A stretch of DNA of 64,000 bases from Flaviflexus salsibiostraticola (GTDB lineage: Bacteria > Actinomycetota > Actinomycetes > Actinomycetales > Actinomycetaceae): positions 496,001 through 560,000 of the forward strand of contig NZ_CP034438.1 of NCBI RefSeq assembly GCF_003952265.1, in the 5' to 3' direction. How positions within the stretch are numbered: position 1 is the stretch's first letter; each line of letters begins with the position of its first letter. A program made the translations under genes and the position numbers. Of the stretch, positions 56,165-64,000 are shown in pieces. Under the pieces are notes generated by a model. That model searched no databases, had not been told where the DNA came from, and worked only from the letters and a program-made list of their open reading frames with translations.

Positions 56165-58879
56165 TCAGCGATGACGGAACGTCCGTGGACGGTCCTCGGT
56201 GCTCGGCTCCGACCGGATCGTCATCATCGACTGCGACCGCTCCTCGACCCGTTCGCGCGTGAAGACCCACGGAAGGCTCTGTCCGCTCGCCCACATCTCG
56301 AACTGGTCGTCGACGCGCCCGGAACGCGGGTGGCCGGAGGATCCGGAAGAAATAATCCAGATCGCCTCATCAAGCCCTGCCATGTCGACCGCCATCCTCA
56401 TCGACGGCCCCGCCGTCACCTCGTAGTCGACGAGCCCGTCGCCCTCTCCCACCGCGGGCGAGAAGTGCATGGCGTTCGGGATGGCGGAGCCGCCGGGAAC
56501 GGACAGCGGATCGCCATTGAAATGTGACCGAACAATGCCGGGAATGTCCTCACCGCCGAGCACGGAGTGCGTCGGCGTCTCGACATGGACATCGCCCCAC
56601 CGCCACGACTCCATGTCCTCGCCCATCTGCGCCGACAGGTCTCGGTCCATCGCGTGGAGCGCGTTGAGCAGCGCCTCGTCGCGGCTCTCCTTGGGCTCCG
56701 ACACCCCGTTGTCCCACCAGGGGCTCGACTCCTCGAGCCCCGTGAAGAAGATGAGGTAGTCGGTCGTGTTCACCGCGTCGAATTGGGAGATCCGCTCCCC
56801 AAGTGTCTGGTCGAGAAGGTGGGCGTAGACGGAGGCCATGATCGCCGCTCCTGGCTCGTCGACGCCGGTATGGGCGCCGCGGTCGAGCCAGTCGCTCACG
56901 ATGTCCTGGGCCTGGCGGATCCTCTCGTCATCTGTCGGCACGGTGGCGAAGAGCTCCCCCAGCTCCTGGCCGAAGGGCGACTGATCGAGCAGCATGAGCC
57001 GCTCCGCATCGGCGAGGCTCATCTTTGAGCCGGAGTCGATCCTCTCCTGAATGGCCTGCCGGATCGCCTCCGAGCGGTAGCCCCCGTCCGAGTAGGAGCC
57101 GAGGAAGGGGCCCAGGTCCGACGCGGTGACCTGCTGGTTCGCTGCGACGATGAAGCCCTCGTCCGGGTTGGTAAACGCCGGCATGTCCTCCGGGGCGTAG
57201 TAGCCCTGCCAGTCGTAGGCCGAATCCCATCCGGGGCGAGGCCACCGGCCATCGGCGCCGAGGTTCTCCGGGATCTGCGCGGCCTCGAGGTCGCCGTCGG
57301 CTTCGGAGATCTCCGGGCGGATCGGGAAATGCCCCGGAGCCTGGTATCCGTACTCGCCGTCGACCGTGGCGAAGACGATGTTCTGAGCGGGAACCGCGAA
57401 GATCGCGGCGGCCTCGGCCACATCCTCCGCGTTCGCTGCCCGGTTGATGGCAAAGATCGCATCTCCCGTCAACCCGGGCTTGAGAGCTGTCCATTCGAGG
57501 GCGACGGAGAACTCCCCCGGAACACCCGGCAGGCCCGCTGTCCTCTCATCCATGAGGAGGAGGTCGGAGATGACAGGGCCGTGGACGGACTGGCGCACCT
57601 CCGCCTCGAAGGAGTCCGCTCCGGCGACGTTGAACGTCTCGGTCCAGATCTCGTACTCGACGTCCTCCCCGTCCCGCTCGTACGTCGTCTCCCCTGTGTT
57701 CCTCTCGATGACGAAGTCGGTGACATCACCGCCGAGATTGGTCAGCCCCCATGCGAGATCGGCGTTTCGGCCGATGATGAGGCCGGGCATGCCGGCGAAA
57801 GAGAAGCCACTCGCGTCATAGGTGCAGTCGTCCGTGATCTCCACGCAGTGAAGAGCGACCTGGTACCAGACGGAGGGATAGGAGATCGTCAGGTGCGGAT
57901 CGTTGGCGAGGATGGGCATCCCAGATTCCGTATGCTCTCCCCCGATGACGAATGAGTTCGAGCCGATCCCGCTGCCGCGGCCAAGCACGATCGGCATTGC
58001 GTCCAGCGCGGCCTGCGCGGAGAGAACCGCGCTCCCGATCTCGGCGCTTGCCTCCGCCTCTGCGTCCACGCTGTCCTCCGCATCCTCGGGCGCAGGACTT
58101 GGTGCAGTCGGGATGGGCCGGGACTCACCCCGCGGGTAGTCCTCTCGGGGCGTCAGGTTCGATTCAACCTCGGAGGGGACGATGGGGGTATGGCTGGTCG
58201 TGGAGAAAGCCGGGAAGAGCTCTTCGACCCGCGCGGAGTCTCTCAGGCTGTCGTAGGCGACGACTCTCGCCGTCTCCTCATCGAGGTTGTTCTTCAGGTC
58301 CCAGGCCATGGCCTTGAGCCAGGCAAGTGAGTCGATTCCCGTCCACGGTTCGATGTCCTTGACCGGCATGGACAGCGACAGCACCTGGTATTCGAGGGCG
58401 AGCTCAGAGGGTCCCCGGTCGGCGATGTAGGCATTGACCCCTTCTGCGTACGCCGTATAGAAGTCTCTCGATTCGTCGGAGATAAGGTCCCACTCCTGCT
58501 CGGCGAGCCGGCGCCAGCCCATGCTGCGGATGACGACATCGGCCTGTCTCGCCGCCTCAGCATCACCGACCAGCTCAGACAGCCGGCCGCCGGTCATGTG
58601 GCGACGGTAGTCCATCTCAAAGAATCGGTCCTGGGCATGGACGTAGCCCTGAGCCCTGAAGAGATCCTCATCCGTCGTCCCGTAGATGTGCGGAATTCCG
58701 TTCGCATCCCTCATCACCTCGATGAGTCCATCGGCCTCCGGAATGAGATGCTCGCCGCTGTGGTTCGGCAGCGGCCGGTTGAGCGCGACGAGCAGCGCCG
58801 CTCCCCCAGTCATCGCCACGACGATGATGAGGGCGAGAATGGACAGGAGGATGCGGCGGATCGTACGGCGCTGTGACAT
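56165..58879 (-). CDS. Penicillin-acylase family hydrolase (Ntn)
   Basis: A 904-residue N-terminal-nucleophile amidase precursor. An N-terminal membrane/signal segment (ILLSILALIIVVAMTGGAAL) is followed by the alpha region (DANGIPHIYGTTDEDLFRAQGY, HAQDRFFEMDYRRH). An acidic linker runs over about residues 255-285. The beta chain should begin at Ser307 (GSNSFVIGG after cleavage at Gly306), with ANDPHL and FSFAGMPGLIIGRNADLAWG nearby. Autocleavage gives two chains, probably at or outside the membrane. Substrates could be acyl-homoserine lactones, beta-lactams or other amides; no neighbour helps. GAGGTG precedes the ATG. Confidence 0.9.
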   Translation of the reverse strand: MSQRRTIRRILLSILALIIVVAMTGGAALLVALNRPLPNHSGEHLIPEADGLIEVMRDANGIPHIYGTTDEDLFRAQGYVHAQDRFFEMDYRRHMTGGRLSELVGDAEAARQADVVIRSMGWRRLAEQEWDLISDESRDFYTAYAEGVNAYIADRGPSELALEYQVLSLSMPVKDIEPWTGIDSLAWLKAMAWDLKNNLDEETARVVAYDSLRDSARVEELFPAFSTTSHTPIVPSEVESNLTPREDYPRGESRPIPTAPSPAPEDAEDSVDAEAEASAEIGSAVLSAQAALDAMPIVLGRGSGIGSNSFVIGGEHTESGMPILANDPHLTISYPSVWYQVALHCVEITDDCTYDASGFSFAGMPGLIIGRNADLAWGLTNLGGDVTDFVIERNTGETTYERDGEDVEYEIWTETFNVAGADSFEAEVRQSVHGPVISDLLLMDERTAGLPGVPGEFSVALEWTALKPGLTGDAIFAINRAANAEDVAEAAAIFAVPAQNIVFATVDGEYGYQAPGHFPIRPEISEADGDLEAAQIPENLGADGRWPRPGWDSAYDWQGYYAPEDMPAFTNPDEGFIVAANQQVTASDLGPFLGSYSDGGYRSEAIRQAIQERIDSGSKMSLADAERLMLLDQSPFGQELGELFATVPTDDERIRQAQDIVSDWLDRGAHTGVDEPGAAIMASVYAHLLDQTLGERISQFDAVNTTDYLIFFTGLEESSPWWDNGVSEPKESRDEALLNALHAMDRDLSAQMGEDMESWRWGDVHVETPTHSVLGGEDIPGIVRSHFNGDPLSVPGGSAIPNAMHFSPAVGEGDGLVDYEVTAGPSMRMAVDMAGLDEAIWIISSGSSGHPRSGRVDDQFEMWASGQSLPWVFTRERVEERSQSMMTIRSEPSTEDRPRTFRHR

Positions 58880-58988
58880 CGTTCACCTCATTGGAATGCA
58901 GTCAGGCGTCATATTACCGAACAGTAGGTGCCAGGTGGCTCGGCACGCCGGACAACCACAGCACGCAGACCGTGCGACGCACATGTTT

Positions 58989-59522
58989 TCACCTCGGCTC
59001 TGTCCCCTGCCAGTTTCTGCGCAGCATCGCCATCTGAACCGAGTCGTAGCGTTCACCCTTCCAGGAGCGTGCCTCGGGGATCCTCGTGCACTCGGTGAAT
59101 CCGAGCCGCTCCCCCGTTGCCAGCATCGCCTCGTTACCCGACCACGTTGTCATGGTGAGGACGTGGGCATTGGTGCGTCGAAAGGTGTCATCAATCCAGA
59201 GGAGTGCAGCAGCAGTGCCGATTCCCTGTCGCCGGTGAGCGGGATCGAAGATGACGATTCCCCAGTCCCACCATCCGCCGCCTGTGGGGGCGAGTTCGCC
59301 GCGGTTGACGTATCCGACCGGCTGGCCGTCGTGCTCGATAATGGCTCCGAGCCAGGTGTTGAGACCTCGACCGCTCGTGTACTCGAGGTAGGTCAGCCTG
59401 CGGGTGCGGGCGTGCAGGAAAGGCGAGTCCCACTGCTTCCAATCAGGATCGGTGAGCTCATGGCGCCAATGCCACAGCCACGGCCAGTCATCACGAGTCT
59501 CGGGCCTCAGCGTCACGGTCAT
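58989..59522 (-). CDS. GNAT-family N-acetyltransferase
   Basis: A 177-residue acetyltransferase of the GNAT fold. The acetyl-CoA motif is DPAHRRQGIGTAAALLWID (R/Q-x-x-G-x-G/A) and the C-terminal core is NEAMLATGERLGFTECTRIP. The substrate is unknown. TAGACT on the minus strand (59529-59534) lies 6 bases before the ATG at 59522, so it is probably leaderless. Confidence 0.86.
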   Translation of the reverse strand: MTVTLRPETRDDWPWLWHWRHELTDPDWKQWDSPFLHARTRRLTYLEYTSGRGLNTWLGAIIEHDGQPVGYVNRGELAPTGGGWWDWGIVIFDPAHRRQGIGTAAALLWIDDTFRRTNAHVLTMTTWSGNEAMLATGERLGFTECTRIPEARSWKGERYDSVQMAMLRRNWQGTEPR

Positions 59523-59673
59523 GAGCCGAGTCTATGGGACGGAAGGATCCGCTTCCCCTCTGATCGACCGTCACCTGCCCGTTCCGAGCGGGAAAGCAGC
59601 CAGCGATGAATTGGGGGTTCGGCCGAGCGCCAGCGGCATGAGTCCAGTGGGGGCGCCCACACCGCACTGCGTG

Positions 59674-61519
59674 TCAGGAGATCGCGACCCCGACCTCTAC
59701 GCGGGGCCGCTCAGCCTGACTCATGGCGATAAGCTCCTTTTCCTGGCGGGACGGACGTGCCGCCAGCAGCGCCCAGAGGATGCAGGCGAGGTCGACCAGC
59801 TCCTGCATCCACGCCCCGACGAAGGCCGGCATGACGCCGGTGGCGCCGATGAGCATGAGGACCACCGAGAAGATGACTCCGATGAGGATGGCCTGCCAGG
59901 CGATCTTCATCGTGCGCTGGCCGAGAAGCAGCAGGCGCGGGATGCGGGCGAAATCGTCGAGCATGATGACAACATCCGCGGACTCGACGGCTGCGGTCGA
60001 ACCGCGCGCCCCCATGGCGACTCCGACATCGGCCACCGCGAGGACGGGGGCATCGTTGACGCCATCGCCGACCATCATGACGGGTCTGTTCGGCATCGTA
60101 CTGACCGCGTTGACCTTGTCCTCGGGGAGCAGCCCGGCCCGAACATCGTCAATTCCGATCGCTGCCGCAACCCTGTTCGCCGTGTCCTCGGCATCGCCGG
60201 TCAGCATCGCCGTTGTCGGTACGCCGGCCTGGTGGACAGCGGTGAGAGTCGCGCGCGTCTCGGGCCTGATCGGATCGGACAGGTCAACACGACCGACGAG
60301 GATGCCATCGATTCCGATCCAGATGACGGTGTATCCAGCATCCGGCTCCGGGCCGGTGTCGACGCCGCCGGAATCGTCGGCGACGAACGCTCGCTTGCCG
60401 ACGCGGACATGGGCGCCACCGACGACCGCGGAGACTCCCTGCGCCGGGACCTCCTGCGCCGACGATGGGACGGGGACGTCGCCGTCACGCCGCGCTGTGG
60501 CGACGATGGCCTCACCGAGAGGGTGGGAGGAGTGAAGCTCCGCAGAGGCCGCAAGGCGGAGCATCTCCTGCTCGGTATGACCGGCGAAGCAGTGCACAGC
60601 ACTGACCTCCAGTACCCCTCGCGTGAGGGTCCCTGTCTTGTCGAACGCGACTGTGCGGACCTTCGAGACCTGCTCGATCGTCCCGGCGTTCTTCACGATC
60701 ATGCCGCCCCGCGCGGCGCGCGACATGCCGGCCATGAAGGCAACCGGGGCGGCGATGATGAGCGGGCATGGAGTTGCGACAACGAGGACCTGGGCGAACC
60801 TCATGGGATCACCAGCGATCATCCACGCAGCACCGGCGATGACGAGGGCAATGAGGGTGAAGGGAACGGCGACTCGGTCGGCTAGCCGGACGAAGGGTGC
60901 CTTCGAGTCCTGCGCCTCCTGGACGAGTTCGATGATCCGCTGGTACTGCGACGCGCTCGCGTCCGCCGTCGCAACGACCTCGATGGCGGCGTTGCCATTG
61001 AGCGATCCAGAGAGGAGCGAGTCCCCCTCGACGTGCTCGACCGGCAGCGACTCGCCCGTCAGCGAGCTCTCGTCGATGACGGCGGTGGCCGAACTCAGCC
61101 GACAGTCAACCGGAATGGTGTCGTGGGGTCGGACGAGCAGGCGGTCGCCGATCTCGACGTCCTCGACGGGAATCGGCGTCACATCGCCCGACTCCATCCT
61201 GTACGCCACCGTCGGGGCTCCCTCGAGGAGGCTCGTCAGCTCCGAGCCGGCTCGCGCCTCGGCGTAGTCCTCGAGCGCCTCACCGCCGGTGAGCATGAGA
61301 CAGACAACGAGCGTTGCCGGCACGAAGAGAATCGATCATGCCCTTGAACTGCATCGCGGCAATGACGAGGGCGATGGCAGAGACGAACCACTGCGCGCTC
61401 CGGTCCGGTCCGACGAACTCGAGGACGATGCCGATGGCCGCGGTCCCGAGGACGAGGACGACCATCGGGTAGTGCCGAAAGAAGCTGCTGAGCTTGATCA
61501 TGAGAACAGTTTCGTCCAA
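59674..61519 (-). pseudogene. P1B-type metal ATPase, broken by an internal deletion/frameshift
   Basis: Remains of a heavy-metal P-type ATPase. The N-terminal part (from ATG 61519 or 61501) encodes two membrane segments (YPMVVLVLGTAAIGIVLEFV; WFVSAIALVIAAMQFKGMI) and goes out of frame after DSLRAG near 61330. The rest continues in another frame from ATLVVCLMLTGGEALEDYA with SLTGESLPVE, TPCPLIIAAPVAF (TPC motif, class P1B-5-like), FDKTGTLT, SSHPLGEA and GDGVNDAPVLA. Compared with relatives, about 20-25 residues holding a membrane helix are missing at the junction. The C-terminal 549-residue frame starting at 61323 lacks the first helices and is unlikely to work. Confidence 0.82.
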
Positions 61520-61867
61520 GTTCTCGCGGATTACAACGAAGGCCAGGCTTGCCTACGCGCTGGTCAGAGCGATGGTGCAGCGGTTCCGAAAGCCGTCCAT
61601 CTCACCAGCATTCCATCACTGAATGTCAGCCTCGAGGACGTCCACCTCAAGGTTCTTCGATGTTCTTCGCCGACGCGCTCCCACCAGATCGCATCCCTCG
61701 GGAGACATGACACGAGATGCGCTCCCCCAACGACCATTCTCATCAGCATTCCGGAACCACCATTCACGAGATAGTTGAATGCTCAATTATGCCGGAAGCG
61801 GAGAAATTTTGTCGCCCCCGGTCGGCCCTGTTGTCATTGACGAGGAAACTTCCATGAAAGGACAAGC
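61520..61867. other. 350-bp divergent gap with an ArsR-type inverted repeat
   Basis: No gene-like frame on either strand. An imperfect 20-bp palindrome at 61771-61790 (perfect core TTGAATGCTCAA) is the main feature. It resembles SmtB/ArsR operators and may once have controlled the metal ATPase or may now control the flavin reductase. A purine-rich ribosome site precedes 61868. Confidence 0.5.
61771..61790. promoter_or_regulatory. ArsR/SmtB-like operator candidate
   Basis: ATAGTTGAATGCTCAATTAT: the core TTGA-4-TCAA is perfect and the flanks ATA/TAT pair with one mismatch between. It lies in the gap between the broken metal ATPase and the flavin reductase. No ArsR gene is adjacent. Confidence 0.45.
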
Positions 61868-62419
61868 ATGAAGATTGGCATCATCCTCGGCTCCATCCGC
61901 GAGGGCCGCGCGGGCGCGCAGGTGGCCGAGTGGGTGTACGACAGGGCCAAGGAGCACGGCGGCGCAGAGTTCGAGCTCGTCGACCTCAAGGACTACAACG
62001 TCCCGCTGCTCACGACCGGTGTCCACCCCGCCATGGCCAACCGCGACTACGAGTCGCAGGAGGTCAAGAACTGGGGCCGCAAGATCGATGAGTTCGATGG
62101 CTACATCTTCGTCACCACCGAGTACAACCACGGAGTCCCCGGCGCGTTCAAGAATGCCGTTGACTCCCTCGCACCGGAGTGGATGAACAAGATGGTCGCC
62201 TTCGTCGGCTACGGGGCCGCCAACGGCGTTCGCGCCATCGAGCAGTGGCGCGGCATTGTCGCCAACTTCAACATGTGGGACATCCGCACCACCGTCGAGT
62301 TCAACATCTTCTCGGAGTTCACGGATGGCGTGTTCGCGCCGAACGAGCGTTACGAGGGCGAGATCACCGCGCTCTTCGACCAGCTCGTCGCCGCACACAG
62401 GGCAGCGAAGGCCGCCTGA
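61868..62419 (+). CDS. NADPH-dependent FMN reductase
   Basis: A 183-residue flavodoxin-fold reductase. The FMN phosphate loop is GSIREGRAGAQVAEWV at residues 9-24, with the conserved TTEYNHGVPGAFKNAVDSL and VGYGAANGVRAIEQWRG. It reduces FMN or quinone-like substrates with NADPH. A GAAAGGA ribosome site precedes the ATG. A strong terminator follows. The neighbouring operator-like repeat hints at metal or oxidant control. Confidence 0.9.
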   Translation: MKIGIILGSIREGRAGAQVAEWVYDRAKEHGGAEFELVDLKDYNVPLLTTGVHPAMANRDYESQEVKNWGRKIDEFDGYIFVTTEYNHGVPGAFKNAVDSLAPEWMNKMVAFVGYGAANGVRAIEQWRGIVANFNMWDIRTTVEFNIFSEFTDGVFAPNERYEGEITALFDQLVAAHRAAKAA

Positions 62420-62431
62420 TCGCATGCGTGA

Positions 62432-62463
62432 GAAGGCCCTCCCACCACGGTGGGAGGGCCTTC
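62432..62463 (+). terminator. Terminator after the FMN reductase gene
   Basis: A perfect 15-bp inverted repeat (62432-62446 with 62449-62463) separated by two bases, so the effective stem is about 14 bp. A short CTCGTTC tail follows. It begins 12 bases after the stop codon. Confidence 0.85.
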
Positions 62464-62560
62464 CTCGTTCACGCGTGATGCAGGCCGTAACCTACCGCTC
62501 CGTATTCGCCCGGTACAGCAATGCCCAGCGGGTTTGGAGGGTTCTTCCAGCCGCCCTGCC

Positions 62561-62566
62561 TAGCGT
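62561..62566 (+). promoter_or_regulatory. -10 box of the gene at 62573, likely leaderless
   Basis: TAGCGT ends 6 bases before the ATG at 62573; no ribosome-binding site is present. Confidence 0.45.
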
Positions 62567-62572
62567 GGAACC

Positions 62573-63208
62573 ATGCACTTCGTGACCGCCGAACGACAGC
62601 GGCTCCTCTCGACACTCGAACGCGTTGGCGCCGATGCCCCCACCCTCTGCTCGGGCTGGGACGCGCAGGAGCTCCTCCGTCATCTGGTCCTCCGCGAGAT
62701 CCACCCCCAGGACCAGATCCTCTCGAAGATCCCGGTCAAGGCAGCCGACAGCGCCCGCGATCGGATGGCTGAGATCGACGGCATGAGCTTCGACGAGCTC
62801 GTCGAAGTCTTCCGGACCGGACGACAGACCTTCTCACCGCTGAAGATCCGCCCGGTCGACCAGGCGGTCAACACCCTCGAGTACGTGATCCATCACGAGG
62901 ATGTGCGGCGGGCTCAGAATCCCCCGCTCGGCCGCGTGCTCACATCAGATGAGCAGAAGGCGATCTTCGGTCAGCTCAGGCTCATGGCACAGCTTCTCCT
63001 CCTCACAGCGCCCGTCACCGTCGTCCTGCGGTCGCCCGAATTCGGCGACATCACCGCCCTCGCAACAAAGAGACACAAGACAACGGTGACCGTCATCGGA
63101 GAACCGCTCGAATTGGCACTGTTCGCATTCGGTCGAGATGCGGACGTGCAGTTCATGGGAGACCCGGGCGACATCGACCGACTGAAGACGTCAGATCGAT
63201 CGATCTGA
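62573..63208 (+). CDS. TIGR03085-family protein (DinB/maleylpyruvate isomerase-like)
   Basis: A 211-residue protein of the actinobacterial TIGR03085 family, related to the DinB/mycothiol maleylpyruvate isomerase N-terminal fold. It has ERQRLLSTLERVGADAPTLC, SGWDAQELLRHLVLRE (first metal-ligand His) and EYVIHHEDVRRAQNP (HHxDxxR-like metal site). GEPLELALFAFGR lies near the end. Function is unknown; a divalent metal and a thiol cofactor are expected for the fold. Confidence 0.85.
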   Translation: MHFVTAERQRLLSTLERVGADAPTLCSGWDAQELLRHLVLREIHPQDQILSKIPVKAADSARDRMAEIDGMSFDELVEVFRTGRQTFSPLKIRPVDQAVNTLEYVIHHEDVRRAQNPPLGRVLTSDEQKAIFGQLRLMAQLLLLTAPVTVVLRSPEFGDITALATKRHKTTVTVIGEPLELALFAFGRDADVQFMGDPGDIDRLKTSDRSI

Positions 63209-63275
63209 TGAGACGTGCCGCGCTGTCACTGACAGGGTGACCCGCGGTTTGACTGCCGGCAGGGGCTGGTGAATG

Positions 63276-63307
63276 TGTAGTGGCGGGGCATGTGCCCCGC
63301 CACTACA
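63276..63307. terminator. Bidirectional terminator between convergent genes
   Basis: A perfect 15-bp inverted repeat (63276-63290 with 63293-63307) with a 2-base centre, in the gap between the TIGR03085 gene and the convergent merR gene. No T-tract is present on the plus strand. Confidence 0.78.
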
Positions 63308-63338
63308 GCTTGCGAATGTCTGCGCCGATTGACTGTTG

Positions 63339-63893
63339 TCAGGAGGTTTTGCGCTTCGCCGCCCTGCGCTGTGCGAGCTCATCGACAACGCCGGCGGCGG
63401 CCTCTTCCTCAGCCCGTTCGGTCGGCAGTTCGGAGAGGGAGAATTCGATCTCCTGCCAGACGCGACCCAGCGCGATGCCGAAGACACCCTGCCCGCCGTT
63501 GACGAGATCGATGACCTCGTCATTCGACGTGCACTCGTAGACCGAGGCACCGTCGGACATCAGGGTGATACCGGAGAGATCCTGGACGCCGTACTTGTTG
63601 AGCTGGTTGATCGCGACCCTGATCTGGTGAAGCGAGACTCCCGTGTCGAGGAGGCGCTTGACCACTTTGAGGACGAGGATGTCGCGGAAGGAGTAGAGGC
63701 GCTGCGAGCCGGAGCCCTGCGCGCTGCGGATCGAGGGCGAGACGAGTCCCGTCCGGTCCCAGTAGTCGAGCTGCCGGTAGGTGATGCCGACGGCCTTGCA
63801 GGCGATGGGCCCCCGGTAGCCTTCGCTCTCGTCCAGCGGCTGCTCCCCGAAGAGGGAAGGCTGGACATAACTCGGCTGTGCGGCGTCTGTCAC
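63339..63893 (-). CDS. MerR-family regulator, Rv1830-like
   Basis: A 184-residue MerR-family protein. It closely matches the Rv1830 type: GYRGPIACKAVGITYRQLDY, WDRTGLVSPSIRSAQGSGSQ, RLYSFRDILVLKVVKRLLDT and GASVYECTSNDEVIDLVNGG. The mycobacterial homologue is reported to affect cell division genes. I chose GTG 63893 with GGAGG 5 bases upstream. The ATG at 63926 lies inside the -10 box of a strong promoter (63926-63931), so it cannot be in the mRNA. Confidence 0.88.
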   Translation of the reverse strand: MTDAAQPSYVQPSLFGEQPLDESEGYRGPIACKAVGITYRQLDYWDRTGLVSPSIRSAQGSGSQRLYSFRDILVLKVVKRLLDTGVSLHQIRVAINQLNKYGVQDLSGITLMSDGASVYECTSNDEVIDLVNGGQGVFGIALGRVWQEIEFSLSELPTERAEEEAAAGVVDELAQRRAAKRKTS

Positions 63894-63925
63894 CACGGCC
63901 TCCAATTCTTTGATCACTGAACCCA

Positions 63926-63954
63926 ACGTTAGGCTCAGCGGGTAGCCCGGTCAA
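63926..63954 (-). promoter_or_regulatory. Promoter of the merR gene
   Basis: On the minus strand, TTGACC (63949-63954), a 17-bp spacer and TAACGT (63926-63931) form a good housekeeping promoter. The transcript should start near 63919, leaving about 25 bases of leader with a GGAGG before GTG 63893. Confidence 0.75.
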
Positions 63955-64000
63955 TCATCGAGGCCGATATCGCATCGGCGTGTCGCGCCTCAACCTCACG
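63955..64000. other. Right edge of window
   Basis: The last 46 bases lie upstream of the merR promoter; no feature can be assigned. Confidence 0.3.

Noticed and set aside
58160..58172. GGTTCGATTC-like T-loop sequence suggesting a tRNA
   Set aside because: It lies inside the acylase coding sequence and no cloverleaf can be drawn around it.
61280..61519. Separate 79-residue membrane protein
   Set aside because: Its helices match the start of the metal ATPase that continues in the next frame, so it is a fragment and not its own gene.

Overview
The window is a stretch of chromosome from a high-GC Gram-positive bacterium (Actinomycetota). Support comes from RbpA, mIHF, the PafB/PafC pair, separate but adjacent lnt and ppm genes, an Rv1830-like MerR protein, a PriA without helicase motifs, and many leaderless GTG/ATG starts placed 6-7 nt after a TANNNT -10 box. 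There is no pafA or proteasome gene beside pafBC, which suggests an Actinomycetaceae-like lineage. I cannot name the genus from sequence alone. Base composition looks uniform throughout, and I saw no tRNA, rRNA, CRISPR array or insertion sequence.

Layout. Positions 1-11900 hold a housekeeping run: pyrC(partial)-carA-carB-pyrF-mihF-gmk-rpoZ-coaBC-metK-priA. A membrane protein on the minus strand follows, then fmt-rsmB-rpe. At 15864-17803 an FMN riboswitch controls a two-gene riboflavin-type ABC transporter (ribX-ribY, no ATPase gene), closed by a strong terminator. hisE-hisG and a PH-domain membrane protein follow, then about 700 bp without a convincing gene.

Positions 20254-32851 form the most distinctive region. 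It is a carnitine/crotonobetaine-type CoA pathway (caiA, caiB, caiC) with two MFS transporters, an HSL-type esterase and a MaoC-type hydratase where enterobacteria have caiD. A TetR regulator lies convergent to it, and a divergent fixABCX electron-transfer operon follows. The likely scheme is uptake, CoA activation and transfer (CaiC, CaiB), interconversion of hydroxyacyl- and enoyl-CoA (MaoC protein), and reduction of the enoyl-CoA by CaiA with electrons from FixABCX.

Positions 32949-41440 carry two MFS exporters around a large RecB-like/exonuclease/helicase fusion, then a CmtR-type metal sensor with a CtpG-like P1B-4 ATPase. From 41746 to 49734 lies the conserved actinobacterial block DUF3866 / pafB-pafC-(small membrane protein)-tatA-tatC-diacylglycerol kinase-helY. 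A possible small RNA or leader with a terminator comes next, then lnt, a frameshifted ppm and rbpA.

Positions 52810-63926 are more accessory: a class II UvrA-like ABC protein with a TetR regulator, a penicillin-acylase-family hydrolase, a GNAT enzyme, a broken P1B-type metal ATPase, an NADPH-dependent FMN reductase, a TIGR03085 protein and a MerR regulator. Two genes (ppm and the second metal ATPase) are disrupted in this sequence.
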